Shown: positions 1 through 9,505 of the stretch, piece after piece
How positions within the stretch are numbered: position 1 is the first letter of the stretch
How the letters are laid out: every line of letters starts with the position of its first letter
Assembly: GCF_003052265.1 (NCBI RefSeq)
Contig: NZ_QANS01000001.1
Span: forward strand, 248,001-312,000
DNA length: 64,000 nucleotides
Direction: 5' to 3'
Origin: Stenotrophobium rhamnosiphilum
Lineage (GTDB): Bacteria > Pseudomonadota > Gammaproteobacteria > Nevskiales > Nevskiaceae
Made by a program: the position numbers and the translations under genes
Notes under the pieces: model-generated
What the model saw: the letters and a program-made list of their open reading frames with translations, nothing else
The model's database searches: none
What the model was told of the DNA's origin: nothing

Positions 1-904
1 AGCGGTCATGCACCGTGAACTGCGAGGCAATGATGTTGTAAGGCGTGTTGGGATTGGACAGCACCGTCGGCTGGAATTTCTGCACAAAGCCATCGGCCAA
101 CCAGCCGCTATCGAACTGATACGAAGTGCGAAGCGCCAGTGATGGCACGCGCTTGTCTTGGAACTCTTCGCTTGCGTAGTCCAAGATTGAATGACGTCGG
201 AAATCGATGCCGTTGGGAATGTCCAGAACGCGGAAGAAGATCGCTTGGCCCCAGGCAATATCTTGGTTGCCCAGTTTGATCAGCAATGGCCCCTTGTTGT
301 ACGCAAAGTACAAAGAGGGCAAGTCAATCATGCCAATACGGTTGGACCATTCCAGTGGGTTGGGGCGGCTTTTGCCTTCAACGTCTTGGTGAAAATAATC
401 CGGGCGGCCATACATGCGGCCTGCAGCCAGACTGCCGACGTCACCAGGCTCGAACTCTTGATAGGCGCCGGGATCCGCTACAGCGCGCAGCCGCGCGACA
501 AAATTGAAGTTCTCGTTAAATTTGATATCGGCGCGCAGATCAGCGCGCAGCAGTTGCATATTGAAAGCGTTATGCGCGGGATCGCCAGTGCGTGTTGCTG
601 GATCTGGTGTTGCGAAAATTGTTGGTGGAGAGCCCAGCGGATAATCAAACGAAACGCGATTAACCGTTACGCCATTAAATAGATTGCCGCGTTGGTTGAA
701 CGGATTTTCGTTGGCCGTGGCAATCGACATGTCATAGCGCAGCGAGCCGGAATAACTGATATTGAAACTGGAGCTTTTACCGTCGCTTTCTGCGTTGGTG
801 GTGGTACCGCTGTAATCATCCTGGGCAAAAACCGATGCCGCAGTCAGCGCCAAAAGTCCGGCGCTCGAATAAATCCAACGACGACTCTTTCTTGTTTGTT
901 TCAC
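1..904 (-). CDS. DUF1302 family outer-membrane protein (C-terminus outside window)
   Basis: The reverse strand encodes about 301 N-terminal residues, running off the left edge. Translation starts at GTG 904 with a good GGAGA ribosome site about 5 nt upstream. Residues 1-27 form a signal peptide (basic start, hydrophobic core, cleavage at VFA|QDD). The mature part carries the family signatures WGQAIFFRVLDIPNG and DKRVPSLALR and has the alternating pattern of an outer-membrane beta-barrel. DUF1302 proteins are large outer-membrane proteins, often found beside DUF1329 genes in degraders of hydrocarbons, steroids or aromatics. That association is family knowledge; no partner gene is visible here. 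It diverges from groES. The exact substrate is unknown. Confidence 0.85.
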   Translation of the reverse strand, partial: MKQTRKSRRWIYSSAGLLALTAASVFAQDDYSGTTTNAESDGKSSSFNISYSGSLRYDMSIATANENPFNQRGNLFNGVTVNRVSFDYPLGSPPTIFATPDPATRTGDPAHNAFNMQLLRADLRADIKFNENFNFVARLRAVADPGAYQEFEPGDVGSLAAGRMYGRPDYFHQDVEGKSRPNPLEWSNRIGMIDLPSLYFAYNKGPLLIKLGNQDIAWGQAIFFRVLDIPNGIDFRRHSILDYASEEFQDKRVPSLALRTSYQFDSGWLADGFVQKFQPTVLSNPNTPYNIIASQFTVHDR

Positions 905-1166
905 TGAACTCTCCTTTAGGCGGGAGTGCGATCCGATGCCGGACCGCCCCTTTTTTTTCGCACGTTGTCTCGCAGTCCCGTGTCACTTGATGTGACTACA
1001 AGCTGCTTCACGACAATGGGACTTACCTAACCCCCTTCCGCCACCTAATCGGGTGGGAGTTCTTCTAAACGACACCGTTCAGCAGCTTTCGCTGTGCCGT
1101 TTGGCGTTTGGCGGAAAAAACTAAGTGATGAGCGCGCGGTTTTTTGCTGTTGGGCTAAAGCGTGTC

Positions 1167-1183
1167 CCCGGGTTTTACCCGGG
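1167..1183. other. Perfect 7-bp hairpin in the DUF1302-groES intergenic region
   Basis: CCCGGGT, a TTT loop and ACCCGGG form a GC-rich stem-loop about 45 nt upstream of the heat-shock promoter. There is no T-run on either side, so it is not a classical terminator. The rest of 905-1220 holds no ORF. It does contain a short inverted repeat, GTCAC-TTGAT-GTGAC (982-996), upstream of the DUF1302 gene that could be an operator; this is only suggestive. Confidence 0.5.
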
Positions 1184-1221
1184 CTGCGGGGTAGGGCGCT
1201 GGGTACTTCTGGGACCTGCCC

Positions 1222-1250
1222 CTTGAATATGGCTGGTTAGCCCCTACAAT
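1222..1250 (+). promoter_or_regulatory. Sigma-32 heat-shock promoter of groESL
   Basis: CTTGAA at 1222-1227 is followed after 13 nt by CCCCTACAAT at 1241-1250. This closely matches the sigma-32 consensus CTTGAA, 13-15 nt, CCCCATnT. It lies about 100 nt upstream of the groES ATG and runs directly into the CIRCE operator. Confidence 0.8.
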
Positions 1251-1276
1251 TAGCAGCCTCGGTGTGAGAGTGCTAA
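1250..1276. promoter_or_regulatory. CIRCE operator (HrcA-binding inverted repeat)
   Basis: TTAGCAGCC (1250-1258), nine nucleotides, then GAGTGCTAA (1268-1276). The right arm is identical to the CIRCE consensus and the left arm differs at two positions (consensus TTAGCACTC). The spacing of 9 is canonical. It overlaps the expected transcription start of the sigma-32 promoter, so HrcA binding would block groESL initiation. Confidence 0.85.
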
Positions 1277-1349
1277 CAACGGCTGTTTAAAGCTATCAGC
1301 GCCTCCCGCCACGAGACCCCTAACAAATTGATAAGACTGGAGTTTGTCC

Positions 1350-1640
1350 ATGAAACTACGTCCCCTGCACGATCGCGTGATCGTCAAGCGTCTTGAAGAA
1401 GAGAAGAAATCAGCTGGCGGTATCCTCATTCCTGATAGCGCTGCTGAGAAGCCTTTGACGGCTCAAGTGGTTGCTGTAGGCACGGGCAAGCGCACCGAAG
1501 ACGGCAAAGTGCACGCCGTTGACGTCAAGGTTGGCGACAAAATTCTGATCGGCAAGTACGCCGGCACCGAAGTGAAATTCGGCGGCGAAGAACTCGTCGT
1601 GCTGCGCGAAGACGACATCATGGCTGTCTTCAGCAAGTAA
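1350..1640 (+). CDS. groES: Co-chaperonin GroES (Hsp10)
   Basis: The 96-residue product is the heptameric lid of the GroEL folding chamber in the cytoplasm. It has the family start [14 protein letters not shown] and the typical mobile-loop region [15 protein letters not shown] that contacts GroEL. ATG 1350 is chosen because CTGGAG lies 7 nt upstream and the family normally begins MK/MNLRPLHDR; a TTG two codons earlier is less likely. groEL follows after 30 nt, so the two are co-transcribed from the sigma-32/CIRCE promoter upstream. Confidence 0.98.
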   Translation: MKLRPLHDRVIVKRLEEEKKSAGGILIPDSAAEKPLTAQVVAVGTGKRTEDGKVHAVDVKVGDKILIGKYAGTEVKFGGEELVVLREDDIMAVFSK

Positions 1641-1652
1641 TCGAACTCATAA

Positions 1653-3320
<1,668 letters not shown>

Positions 3321-3351
3321 AGCTCAAGCGGTTCGAGTAAAAAGTTGTAAA

Positions 3352-3379
3352 AGAGGGCGCCTTCGGGCGCCCTTTTTTG
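3352..3379 (+). terminator. Intrinsic terminator of groESL
   Basis: GGGCGCC (3355-3361), TTCG tetraloop, GGCGCCC (3366-3372), then six T. A textbook Rho-independent terminator about 32 nt after the groEL stop. Confidence 0.93.
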
Positions 3380-3391
3380 TGTCCAGCTTTC

Positions 3392-3533
3392 CCCCTCTCC
3401 CGCTTGCGGGAGAGGGGCAGGGGAGAGGGCGCTCGCGTAGCGAGCGGTACGCATGCTCAAGTAGCGCTTCCGCTCGCTACGCGGTCTGCCCTCTCTCGGT
3501 CTCTGGCCACTCTCTCCCGCAAGCGGGAGAGAG
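3392..3533. repeat. Composite palindromic repeat (two CTCTCCCGC hairpins)
   Basis: CCCCTCTCCCGC/GCGGGAGAGGGG (3392-3417, TT loop, 12-bp stem) and CTCTCTCCCGC/GCGGGAGAGAG (3510-3533, AA loop, 11-bp stem) flank a core with several further self-complementary segments around CTCGCTACGC. The two units face each other, giving a roughly 140-bp dyad. This resembles the small non-coding palindromic (REP/BIME-like) elements scattered in many proteobacterial genomes. Only this pair is visible in the window. Confidence 0.75.
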
Positions 3534-3626
3534 GACATTGAGAAAGATTGCCCCAATTTCAAAGCAGGCTCCTACCAGCACCCCATGTCCTTTAAAATGG
3601 CGACATTAAATTCGCCCGAGCCGTCC

Positions 3627-4625
3627 ATGAAACAGATCTCCCTCACCCAATTCCTGATTGAAGAACAGCGCGCCAAGGGCAATATCAAGCCTGACTTACG
3701 CTTGCTGATCGAAGTTGTTGCCCGCGCCTGCAAGGCCATCTCGATTGCCGTCGGCAAGGGCGCATTGGGCGGCGTGCTTGGCGATGCTGGTACCGGCAAC
3801 ATTCAGGGTGAAGCGCAGAAGAAGCTGGATGTGCTCTCCAACGAAATCCTGCTGGAAGCCAACGAATGGGGCGGTCACGTTGCCGCGCTCGCTTCCGAAG
3901 AGATGGATCACTCGTATCCGATCCAGAACGAACAGTGCAAGGGCGGCTACCTGCTGGTATTCGATCCGCTCGACGGCTCCAGCAACATCGACGTCAACAT
4001 TTCCGTCGGCACGATCTTCTCGGTCCTCAAGTCGCCAGAAGGCGTAGCGCAGCCGGGTGACGATGCTTTCCTGCAGCCTGGTACGCAGCAGGTTGCCGCG
4101 GGTTACACCGTTTACGGCCCAAGCACGATGCTGGTGCTGACGGTTGGTAGCGGCGTGCACGCGTTCACGCTTGATCGTGAACTCGGCAGCTTTGTGCTGA
4201 CGCAGCGCAATATGCAGATTCCGGAAGACACCAAGGAATATTCGATCAACGCTTCCAACGCACGTTTCTGGGAACCGCCCGTGCAGCGGTACATCACCGA
4301 GCTTCAGGCCGGTAAAGAAGGCCCACGCGAGCGCGATTTCAATATGCGTTGGGTGGCTTCGATGGTCGCCGACGTACATCGCATCATCACGCGCGGTGGC
4401 ATCTTCATGTACCCGCTGGATTCAAAGACCAAGGCGCAAGGCGGCAAGCTGCGTCTGCTCTATGAAGCAAACCCGATGAGCATGATTGTTGAGCAGGCCG
4501 GTGGCGCAGCCACCACAGGCCGCGAACGCATCCTTGATCTTCAGCCGCAAAAGCTGCATCAGCGCGTGCCGGTGATCATGGGTTCGAAGAATGAAGTGGA
4601 GCGCGTGACCGGCTACCACAAGTAA
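3627..4625 (+). CDS. fbp: Class I fructose-1,6-bisphosphatase
   Basis: This 332-residue cytoplasmic enzyme hydrolyses fructose 1,6-bisphosphate to fructose 6-phosphate in gluconeogenesis. Class I signatures are visible: [14 protein letters not shown] at the N-terminus, the metal-binding [20 protein letters not shown] block near residue 115, and the active-site stretch [16 protein letters not shown] near residue 283. An upstream ATG at 3585 would add 14 residues, but the family starts at MK.ISLT, so ATG 3627 is preferred although no strong ribosome site precedes it. The gene stands alone, flanked by the palindromic repeat and a terminator shared with crcB. Confidence 0.96.
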   Translation: MKQISLTQFLIEEQRAKGNIKPDLRLLIEVVARACKAISIAVGKGALGGVLGDAGTGNIQGEAQKKLDVLSNEILLEANEWGGHVAALASEEMDHSYPIQNEQCKGGYLLVFDPLDGSSNIDVNISVGTIFSVLKSPEGVAQPGDDAFLQPGTQQVAAGYTVYGPSTMLVLTVGSGVHAFTLDRELGSFVLTQRNMQIPEDTKEYSINASNARFWEPPVQRYITELQAGKEGPRERDFNMRWVASMVADVHRIITRGGIFMYPLDSKTKAQGGKLRLLYEANPMSMIVEQAGGAATTGRERILDLQPQKLHQRVPVIMGSKNEVERVTGYHK

Positions 4626-4640
4626 ATTTTGAGAAATAAA

Positions 4641-4672
4641 AAACCCGCGCAAGTTTTCTTGCGCGGGTTTTT
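4641..4672. terminator. Bidirectional terminator between fbp and crcB
   Basis: A 13-bp perfect stem (4641-4653 with 4658-4670) and a TTTT loop, flanked by A-runs and T-runs, serves the convergent fbp and crcB genes. Confidence 0.93.
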
Positions 4673-4690
4673 GTTTGCCTGAAATCTGAC

Positions 4691-5092
4691 TTAGATTGTT
4701 TTCTGCAAAACCGGCACCAACAAACGAACAGTGAATAAACCCAACACCGTTGCGAGTAGCGAGCCGCTGACATGAATAAAAATTTCAGCAAAGCCCCAGG
4801 CAACGCGGCCGTTCATGAATGAGGTGACGGTTTCCAACGAAAACGTTGAGAACGTTGTCAGGCCGCCGCAGAAACCCGGAATCAAAAACAGTCGCATGTT
4901 CTGAGATAAGCCCAGATCGGCAGTTACTGCGCCAGCGGCTAAACCAATGATGTAACCGCCGATGAGGTTGGCGGCGAGTGTGCCTAGCGGCAGCGACGGA
5001 AGGATCGCATTCATGCGCAGACCAATCACCCAGCGCAGAACGCTGCCAGCGAGGCCGCCTGCGCCAACGGCGAGTAGTGCGATGAGGTTCAT
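4691..5092 (-). CDS. crcB: Fluoride channel CrcB/Fluc
   Basis: The 133-residue inner-membrane protein has four hydrophobic helices and works as a dual-topology dimer that exports fluoride passively. The family signature GGLTTFSTFSLE is present near residue 76, as are the N-terminal glycine-rich helix (GAGGLAGSVLRW) and the conserved Asn of LAANLIGGYIIG. No crcB-type fluoride riboswitch is evident in the short upstream region, which instead carries a repeat element. It may be an independent unit. Confidence 0.95.
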   Translation of the reverse strand: MNLIALLAVGAGGLAGSVLRWVIGLRMNAILPSLPLGTLAANLIGGYIIGLAAGAVTADLGLSQNMRLFLIPGFCGGLTTFSTFSLETVTSFMNGRVAWGFAEIFIHVSGSLLATVLGLFTVRLLVPVLQKTI

Positions 5093-5125
5093 GCGATCTG
5101 GTCCTCGGTCCTATTTATTTAGCCT

Positions 5126-5208
5126 GTCATTCCCGCGTAGGCGGGAATCCAGTTTTAGCAAACTCAATCAGCGGCAAAAAACTGGATGCCCGCCTTCGCG
5201 GGCATGAC
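5126..5208. repeat. Inverted dispersed repeat pair (dRS3-like)
   Basis: GTCATTCCCGCGTAGGCGGGAATCC (split: 5126-5150) and the inverted GGATGCCCGCCTTCGCGGGCATGAC (split: 5184-5208) face each other across about 33 bp. The left unit contains ATTCCC-8 nt-GGGAAT, the layout of neisserial dRS3 repeats; similar elements are widespread in other proteobacteria. The pair can fold into a long hairpin between crcB and cbpA. Confidence 0.75.
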
Positions 5209-5216
5209 GCGTGTCC

Positions 5217-6104
5217 TTAAGCCCGGGCATCAAATTTAAAATGCGCGCTCATGTCTTCATAGAACTTGCGATCTTCGTCTGTTGCCGCAGGCGGCGTGAC
5301 AATCTGCAAGGTGATGAACTGATCGCCCGGCGTCGTGCCCGGCAGCCCGCGACCTTTGAGGCGCATCTTCTTGCCGCCTTGCGTGCCCGCAGGCAGGTTG
5401 AGTTCGACAGTGCCACCTAGTGTGGGGACTGGCAGCTTGGTGCCGAGTGCAGCTTCCCATGGGGCGAGGTTTACATTGCAACTGATATCGCGGCCTTCCA
5501 CCTTGAACTGTGGGTGTGCGGCGAACTCAATTTCCAACAGCAAGTTGCCACCGTTGCTGCCTTGTTCTGAGAGGCGAATGGTTTGGCCGCTGGTGATGCC
5601 TTTGGGAATCTTCACATTCAGATTGCGCCCGTTGCTCAGGCTAATCGCGCGGTTGGCACCGTTGTATGAATCTTCCAGCGAGATGCTGATGCGTGCGCGC
5701 GTGTCTTCTGGTGGACCGCCAAAGCCGCCGCCACCGAAACCACCACCGCCCATGCCGCCACCGCCAAATAGCGTGGAGAAGAAATCGGAGAAGTCGCCGG
5801 GATCAGCGCCTGCATGACCACGACGACCACGGCCACCGCCGCCAAAATTCCAACCAGGTGGTGGCTGGAATCCACTGCCGCCACCGCGATAGTTGGCGCC
5901 GAGCGAGTCGTAGGCCTGACGTTTTTTCTCGTCACCGAGAACTTCGTTGGCTTCGTTGATCTCTTTAAATTTGTCTTCAGCGCCCTTGGCTTTGTTCTTG
6001 TCCGGATGAAACTCACGGGCGAGTTTGCGATAGGCACGCTTGATCTCGTCCGCCGTTGCCGTGCGCGGAACGCCTAGTATTTTGTAATAGTCTTTGTAAT
6101 CCAT
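5217..6104 (-). CDS. cbpA: CbpA-type J-domain co-chaperone (class B DnaJ)
   Basis: The 295-residue protein has an N-terminal J domain (residues 1-70) with the HPD motif near residue 33 that stimulates DnaK. A Gly/Phe-rich linker (about 75-135, with GGGG-F repeats) follows, then two C-terminal substrate-binding beta domains (about 135-285). The CxxCxGxG zinc fingers of true DnaJ are absent, which makes it CbpA-like rather than DnaJ. It lies downstream of the Hsp20 gene on the same strand, consistent with a small chaperone module. A stem-loop in between may partly separate their expression. Confidence 0.92.
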   Translation of the reverse strand: MDYKDYYKILGVPRTATADEIKRAYRKLAREFHPDKNKAKGAEDKFKEINEANEVLGDEKKRQAYDSLGANYRGGGSGFQPPPGWNFGGGGRGRRGHAGADPGDFSDFFSTLFGGGGMGGGGFGGGGFGGPPEDTRARISISLEDSYNGANRAISLSNGRNLNVKIPKGITSGQTIRLSEQGSNGGNLLLEIEFAAHPQFKVEGRDISCNVNLAPWEAALGTKLPVPTLGGTVELNLPAGTQGGKKMRLKGRGLPGTTPGDQFITLQIVTPPAATDEDRKFYEDMSAHFKFDARA

Positions 6105-6121
6105 AGGTACAGGATAGCGAA

Positions 6122-6160
6122 AGCCCGCGCACCCGACGAGCTGCGTAGGGTGCGCGGGCT
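6122..6160 (-). terminator. Strong stem-loop between hsp20 and cbpA (terminator or attenuator)
   Basis: A 13-bp perfect stem, AGCCCGCGCACCC (6122-6134) with its complement (6148-6160), and a 13-nt loop. Read in the direction of hsp20 the stem is followed only by TTTCGC, so termination would be leaky. It may set a high-hsp20, low-cbpA ratio. Confidence 0.6.
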
Positions 6161-6219
6161 GAAGACTTCGTTAAAAGTAGCGCTGTGCCTAGGGAGACAC
6201 AACGCTACGCCGTCAAACG

Positions 6220-6636
6220 TTAATGAGTGACCGTGATTCGACGAGGCTGAACTTGCGCACGTTTGGGGATCACGATCTCCAGAACGCCGTTCCTGCCCGT
6301 GGCAGAAACTGCGTCGCCATCGGCGGTATCTGGAAGTGTAAAGGTGCGTTGGAAGCGGCCACTTCTACGCTCGGTGCGACGGCTTTCGACTTCAGCATTT
6401 TCCGCACGCGCCTCACGCACGCCGCTGAGTTTGAGCACGCCTTTCTCTAGCGTAATTTCGACATTGGCTAGATCAACGCCGGGAACGTCGGCGTAAATCA
6501 CAAACTTGTCTTTGTATTCTTCAACGTCAACGGATGGTGCCCAATTGGCATCGTTGGCGCTGGTGTCATAAGCCTGATTCACTTGCTTGAGCCATTCACG
6601 CTGCGCGGCCCAAGGATAAAAACGTAATGCTGTCAT
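6220..6636 (-). CDS. Small heat-shock protein, Hsp20/alpha-crystallin family
   Basis: The 138-residue ATP-independent holdase chaperone has the alpha-crystallin domain spanning about residues 35-138, with VDVEEYKDKFVIYADVPGV, the later SGRFQRTFTLPD and the terminal signature NGVLEIVIPK. ATG 6636 is selected because CAGGAGA sits 7-8 nt upstream; an in-frame ATG ten codons earlier lacks such a site. A sigma-32 promoter lies about 45-75 nt upstream. cbpA follows on the same strand. The product would hold unfolding proteins for refolding by DnaK, J protein and GroEL. Confidence 0.95.
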   Translation of the reverse strand: MTALRFYPWAAQREWLKQVNQAYDTSANDANWAPSVDVEEYKDKFVIYADVPGVDLANVEITLEKGVLKLSGVREARAENAEVESRRTERRSGRFQRTFTLPDTADGDAVSATGRNGVLEIVIPKRAQVQPRRITVTH

Positions 6637-6682
6637 TGCGAAATCTCCTGAGGTTAACGGGACCATTCCCGGATGACTTAGA

Positions 6683-6710
6683 AGATGGGTGACCGATAAA
6701 AATTTTCAAG
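6683..6710 (-). promoter_or_regulatory. Sigma-32 heat-shock promoter of hsp20
   Basis: On the reverse strand CTTGAA (6710-6705) is followed after 14 nt by ACCCATCT (6690-6683), one mismatch from the sigma-32 -10 consensus CCCCATnT. It lies in the divergent gap between hsp20 and the DUF486 gene. Confidence 0.78.
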
Positions 6711-6758
6711 AGCGGCGCGTTAAGATATTGCGGTATTGAATTTCTAGTGGGAGTACCC

Positions 6759-7106
6759 ATGAACTGGTCCGTCTTGCTGCAGTCCGGCGGCTTGCTGGTG
6801 TTGTCGAATATTTTTATGACGTTTGCCTGGTACGCGCATCTGCGCGATCTCAACGGCAAACCATGGTTTGTCGCCGCGATGATCTCTTGGGGAATCGCGC
6901 TGTTTGAATATTTGCTGCAAGTGCCCGCTAACCGCATTGGTTACACCGCGCTGACCTTGCCGCAACTCAAGATCATGCAAGAGGTGATCACGCTCATCGT
7001 GTTCGTGCCCTTCGCGATTTACTTTATGAAGACGCCGCTGAAGTGGGATTACCTTTGGGCAGCGTTATGTATGTGTGGTGCGGTGTATTTCATTTTTCGT
7101 AGTTAA
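6759..7106 (+). CDS. DUF486 family small membrane protein
   Basis: The 115-residue protein has four predicted transmembrane helices and conserved DUF486 features: NIFMTFAWYAHL near residue 18, SWGIALFEYLLQVPANRIG near residue 45, and YLWAALCMCGAVYFIFR at the end. DUF486 belongs to the small drug/metabolite transporter-like proteins; no substrate is established. ATG 6759 is preceded by GTGGGAG. It is a single-gene unit followed by a terminator. Confidence 0.85.
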   Translation: MNWSVLLQSGGLLVLSNIFMTFAWYAHLRDLNGKPWFVAAMISWGIALFEYLLQVPANRIGYTALTLPQLKIMQEVITLIVFVPFAIYFMKTPLKWDYLWAALCMCGAVYFIFRS

Positions 7107-7120
7107 TTCTGCTGCAAATA

Positions 7121-7146
7121 AAAAGCCCCGCAATGCGGGGCTTTTT
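7121..7146. terminator. Bidirectional terminator after the DUF486 gene
   Basis: AAAAGCCCCGC (7121-7131), AAT loop, GCGGGGCTTTTT (7135-7146). It serves the DUF486 gene and the convergent DUF1295 gene. Confidence 0.92.
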
Positions 7147-7159
7147 ATTTAATGAAGCA

Positions 7160-7927
7160 TCAGATTAAGTACGGCACCAACCACCACGTTCTATTTTTGT
7201 AATCCGCCCACTCTGGATATCGCGACATGCTGGCTTCTTTCATCACCATGTTGACGGCAAAAATGCCGCCCCAGATATAAGCCAACCAAACCCAAGGTAG
7301 CCAGTGGCAGACCATCAAAGCGAACGAGCCATAGATCATCATCTCGCCCAAGTAATTTGGATGACGAATGTGTTTATGCATGCCATCCATGATCAAGCCA
7401 CGCTTCACGCGCAGCGTGAAACATTTCTGTGCGTCAGCCGCAATCATGATGGTGCTGCCAAACATGCAGAGCGACATACACAGGCTATACCAAGCGAAAT
7501 CAGGTAGAGGGTAGTGTGGCTGCGCGGTGCCGGAGATCAACAGCCAGCCGAAGCTCCAGTACATTGCCAGCGCAAACGCCGCATAGAGTGAACTGCCGAT
7601 GGTGATGCGCCGTTGCCAACCCGGATCGGGAAAGGTCAGATCTTTTAACAGCCACGTCAGCCCATAGGTGCCGTGCATGGCCAGATAAACCCAAGCGGCG
7701 GCCGAGGTCGCGGCGGGTGTTTTATCGGAATAGAACCACATAAGGAAGCCGAGAAAGAAAAACGTGCCGGCCTTCTGTGCATTAATCACCCATGAAAACC
7801 TGAGTGGGCGCGGACCACCGCCCAGATCGTGCAGCATGTAATCATTAAACCGTCGTAGTCCGGCGGCCCATGCGGGCGCTTTTGTCGGGGTAACAGCAGA
7901 ACTTGCAGTGGGCAATGTGCTGGACAT
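7160..7927 (-). CDS. DUF1295/isoprenylcysteine methyltransferase-like membrane enzyme
   Basis: The 255-residue protein has about six hydrophobic helices. The C-terminal signatures HIRHPNYLGEMMIYGSFAL (near residue 185) and SRYPEWADYKNRTWWLVP (near 235) are those of the DUF1295/steroid 5-alpha-reductase and isoprenylcysteine carboxyl methyltransferase superfamily. These are membrane enzymes using NADPH or S-adenosylmethionine on lipophilic substrates. Which reaction this one performs cannot be told. The start is supported by AGGAG 7 nt upstream of ATG 7927. It is divergent from the amidase pair. Confidence 0.8.
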   Translation of the reverse strand: MSSTLPTASSAVTPTKAPAWAAGLRRFNDYMLHDLGGGPRPLRFSWVINAQKAGTFFFLGFLMWFYSDKTPAATSAAAWVYLAMHGTYGLTWLLKDLTFPDPGWQRRITIGSSLYAAFALAMYWSFGWLLISGTAQPHYPLPDFAWYSLCMSLCMFGSTIMIAADAQKCFTLRVKRGLIMDGMHKHIRHPNYLGEMMIYGSFALMVCHWLPWVWLAYIWGGIFAVNMVMKEASMSRYPEWADYKNRTWWLVPYLI

Positions 7928-7998
7928 GCGGCGACTCCTAAAGTCTGTGAACTGACGGTACTCTATGCGTCAAAGAAATATAAAGGGGACGGGTAGCA

Positions 7999-9480
7999 GT
8001 GATTTCCGTAGCAGAGTATCAGCAGCTTGATGGTCTTGCGCTAGCCGAACTGGTGCGCAAAAAAGAGGTGTCTGCAGCAGAGTTGCTGGAGGCTGCGCTT
8101 GCGCGCAGTGCGCAGGTCAATCCCAAGATCAATGCCATTGTTACTCCAATGCACGAGATCGCGCGCGACCGTGCCAAACAGAATCTGGATGGCCCCTTCG
8201 CTGGCGTGCCATTTCTACTTAAGGATATCCAAGAGGATTACGCAGGTGTAACTACCTCGGCGGGTAGTCGTGCGTTCCAAAATTATCGACCCACGCAGCA
8301 CGCGCATTTTGTGCAGCGTTTACTCGATAGCGGCGTGGTGGTGTTTGGTAAAACCAATACGCCGGAGTTGGCGCTCAAGGGCACAACAGAGCCAGAGCTG
8401 TTTGGTGCAACGCGCAACCCTTGGAATCTGGATCACAGCACCGGTGGTTCCAGCGGCGGGTCTGCTGCTGCGGTCGCTGCAGGCATTGTGCCGATTGCAG
8501 GCGCGAGTGATGGTGGTGGCTCGATTCGTATTCCCGCTGCTTGCTGTGGCTTGTTTGGATTTCGCCCATCGCGTGGACGTGTCAGCGCGGGCCCTGCGTT
8601 TGGCGAAGTGTGGGAAGGCGCATCCAGCGAGCATGTGATCACGCGCAGCGTGCGTGACAGCGCTGCAATTCTCGATGTGTTGCAAGGTGCTGCAAGTGGC
8701 GATCCTTTCCGCATTGCGCCACCAGAGCGTTCATATCTGGAAGAAACACAACGCGCGCCAAAGAAATTGCGCATCGCTTTTTCAACACGCTCACCAATTG
8801 ATATGGGCGTGGATCCCCACTGCATCGCCGCTGTGCAAGACACCGCACGTTTGTTGGAAAGCATGGGCCACACGGTTATTGAAGACACGCCAAAGATTGA
8901 TGGGCACGCGGTGGCGGAATGTTTCCTGAAAATGTATTTCGGTCATGTCGCCGCAACCGTTGCTTCCGCTCGAAAAATCACTGGTGCGCGTGAAAGCGAT
9001 TTTGAGATGGATACACGCGTGCTCGCGCTGATGGGTCGCAGCCTGCCTGCTGGTGAGTATGTGGAAGCGCATGCACGTTGGAACGGCTTCGCACGTGCCT
9101 TGGGTGAGTTTCATCAGCAATACGATTTGTATCTCACGCCAACATTAGCGCAGCCTGCTGCACGCATCGGTTCGCAAATCACGCCGTTGGCTGAACGCAT
9201 TGGTGTATGGCCTTTGCTGGCTCTTAATCTTGGCAAGGGCCTTCTGCGTTCCGGCCTAGTGCAAAAAAGTGCGCTGAATAGCTTGGCACGCGTGCCGTTC
9301 ACACAGCTTTCGAATATCACTGGCACGCCATCGATGAGCGTGCCGCTACATTGGACAAAAGCAGGACTGCCGATTGGCGTGCACTTCATCGCGCGCTTTG
9401 GCGAAGAGTCGATGCTATTCCAGCTTGCCGCGCAGTTAGAACAAGCGCGGCCGTGGAAAGATAAGCGTCCGTCGATCTAA
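7999..9480 (+). CDS. Amidase signature family hydrolase (first tandem copy)
   Basis: The 493-residue cytoplasmic amidase hydrolyses carboxamides. The Ser-cisSer-Lys triad is intact: Lys75 in VPFLLKD, Ser151/152 in TGGSSGGS and the nucleophile Ser175 in GGGSIRIP. Translation starts at GTG 7999 with AGGGGA upstream. The next gene, 26 nt downstream, is a close paralogue sharing long blocks such as [11 protein letters not shown] and [13 protein letters not shown], so this is a tandem duplication. The substrate is unknown; GatA is unlikely because gatB and gatC are absent. Confidence 0.9.
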   Translation: MISVAEYQQLDGLALAELVRKKEVSAAELLEAALARSAQVNPKINAIVTPMHEIARDRAKQNLDGPFAGVPFLLKDIQEDYAGVTTSAGSRAFQNYRPTQHAHFVQRLLDSGVVVFGKTNTPELALKGTTEPELFGATRNPWNLDHSTGGSSGGSAAAVAAGIVPIAGASDGGGSIRIPAACCGLFGFRPSRGRVSAGPAFGEVWEGASSEHVITRSVRDSAAILDVLQGAASGDPFRIAPPERSYLEETQRAPKKLRIAFSTRSPIDMGVDPHCIAAVQDTARLLESMGHTVIEDTPKIDGHAVAECFLKMYFGHVAATVASARKITGARESDFEMDTRVLALMGRSLPAGEYVEAHARWNGFARALGEFHQQYDLYLTPTLAQPAARIGSQITPLAERIGVWPLLALNLGKGLLRSGLVQKSALNSLARVPFTQLSNITGTPSMSVPLHWTKAGLPIGVHFIARFGEESMLFQLAAQLEQARPWKDKRPSI

Positions 9481-9505
9481 AGAATAATTACGAGGAGATT
9501 CAAAC

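Noticed and set aside
191-682. 163-residue plus-strand ORF at the left edge
   Set aside because: It is the antisense shadow of the DUF1302 gene, whose reverse-strand translation has a signal peptide and clear family motifs.
3392-3533. Possible CRISPR array
   Set aside because: Only two inverted, non-identical hairpins with no equal-length spacers; it fits a REP-like element.
4993-5216. Fluoride riboswitch upstream of crcB
   Set aside because: The upstream region is short and occupied by the dRS3-like repeat; no fluoride-aptamer layout was recognised.
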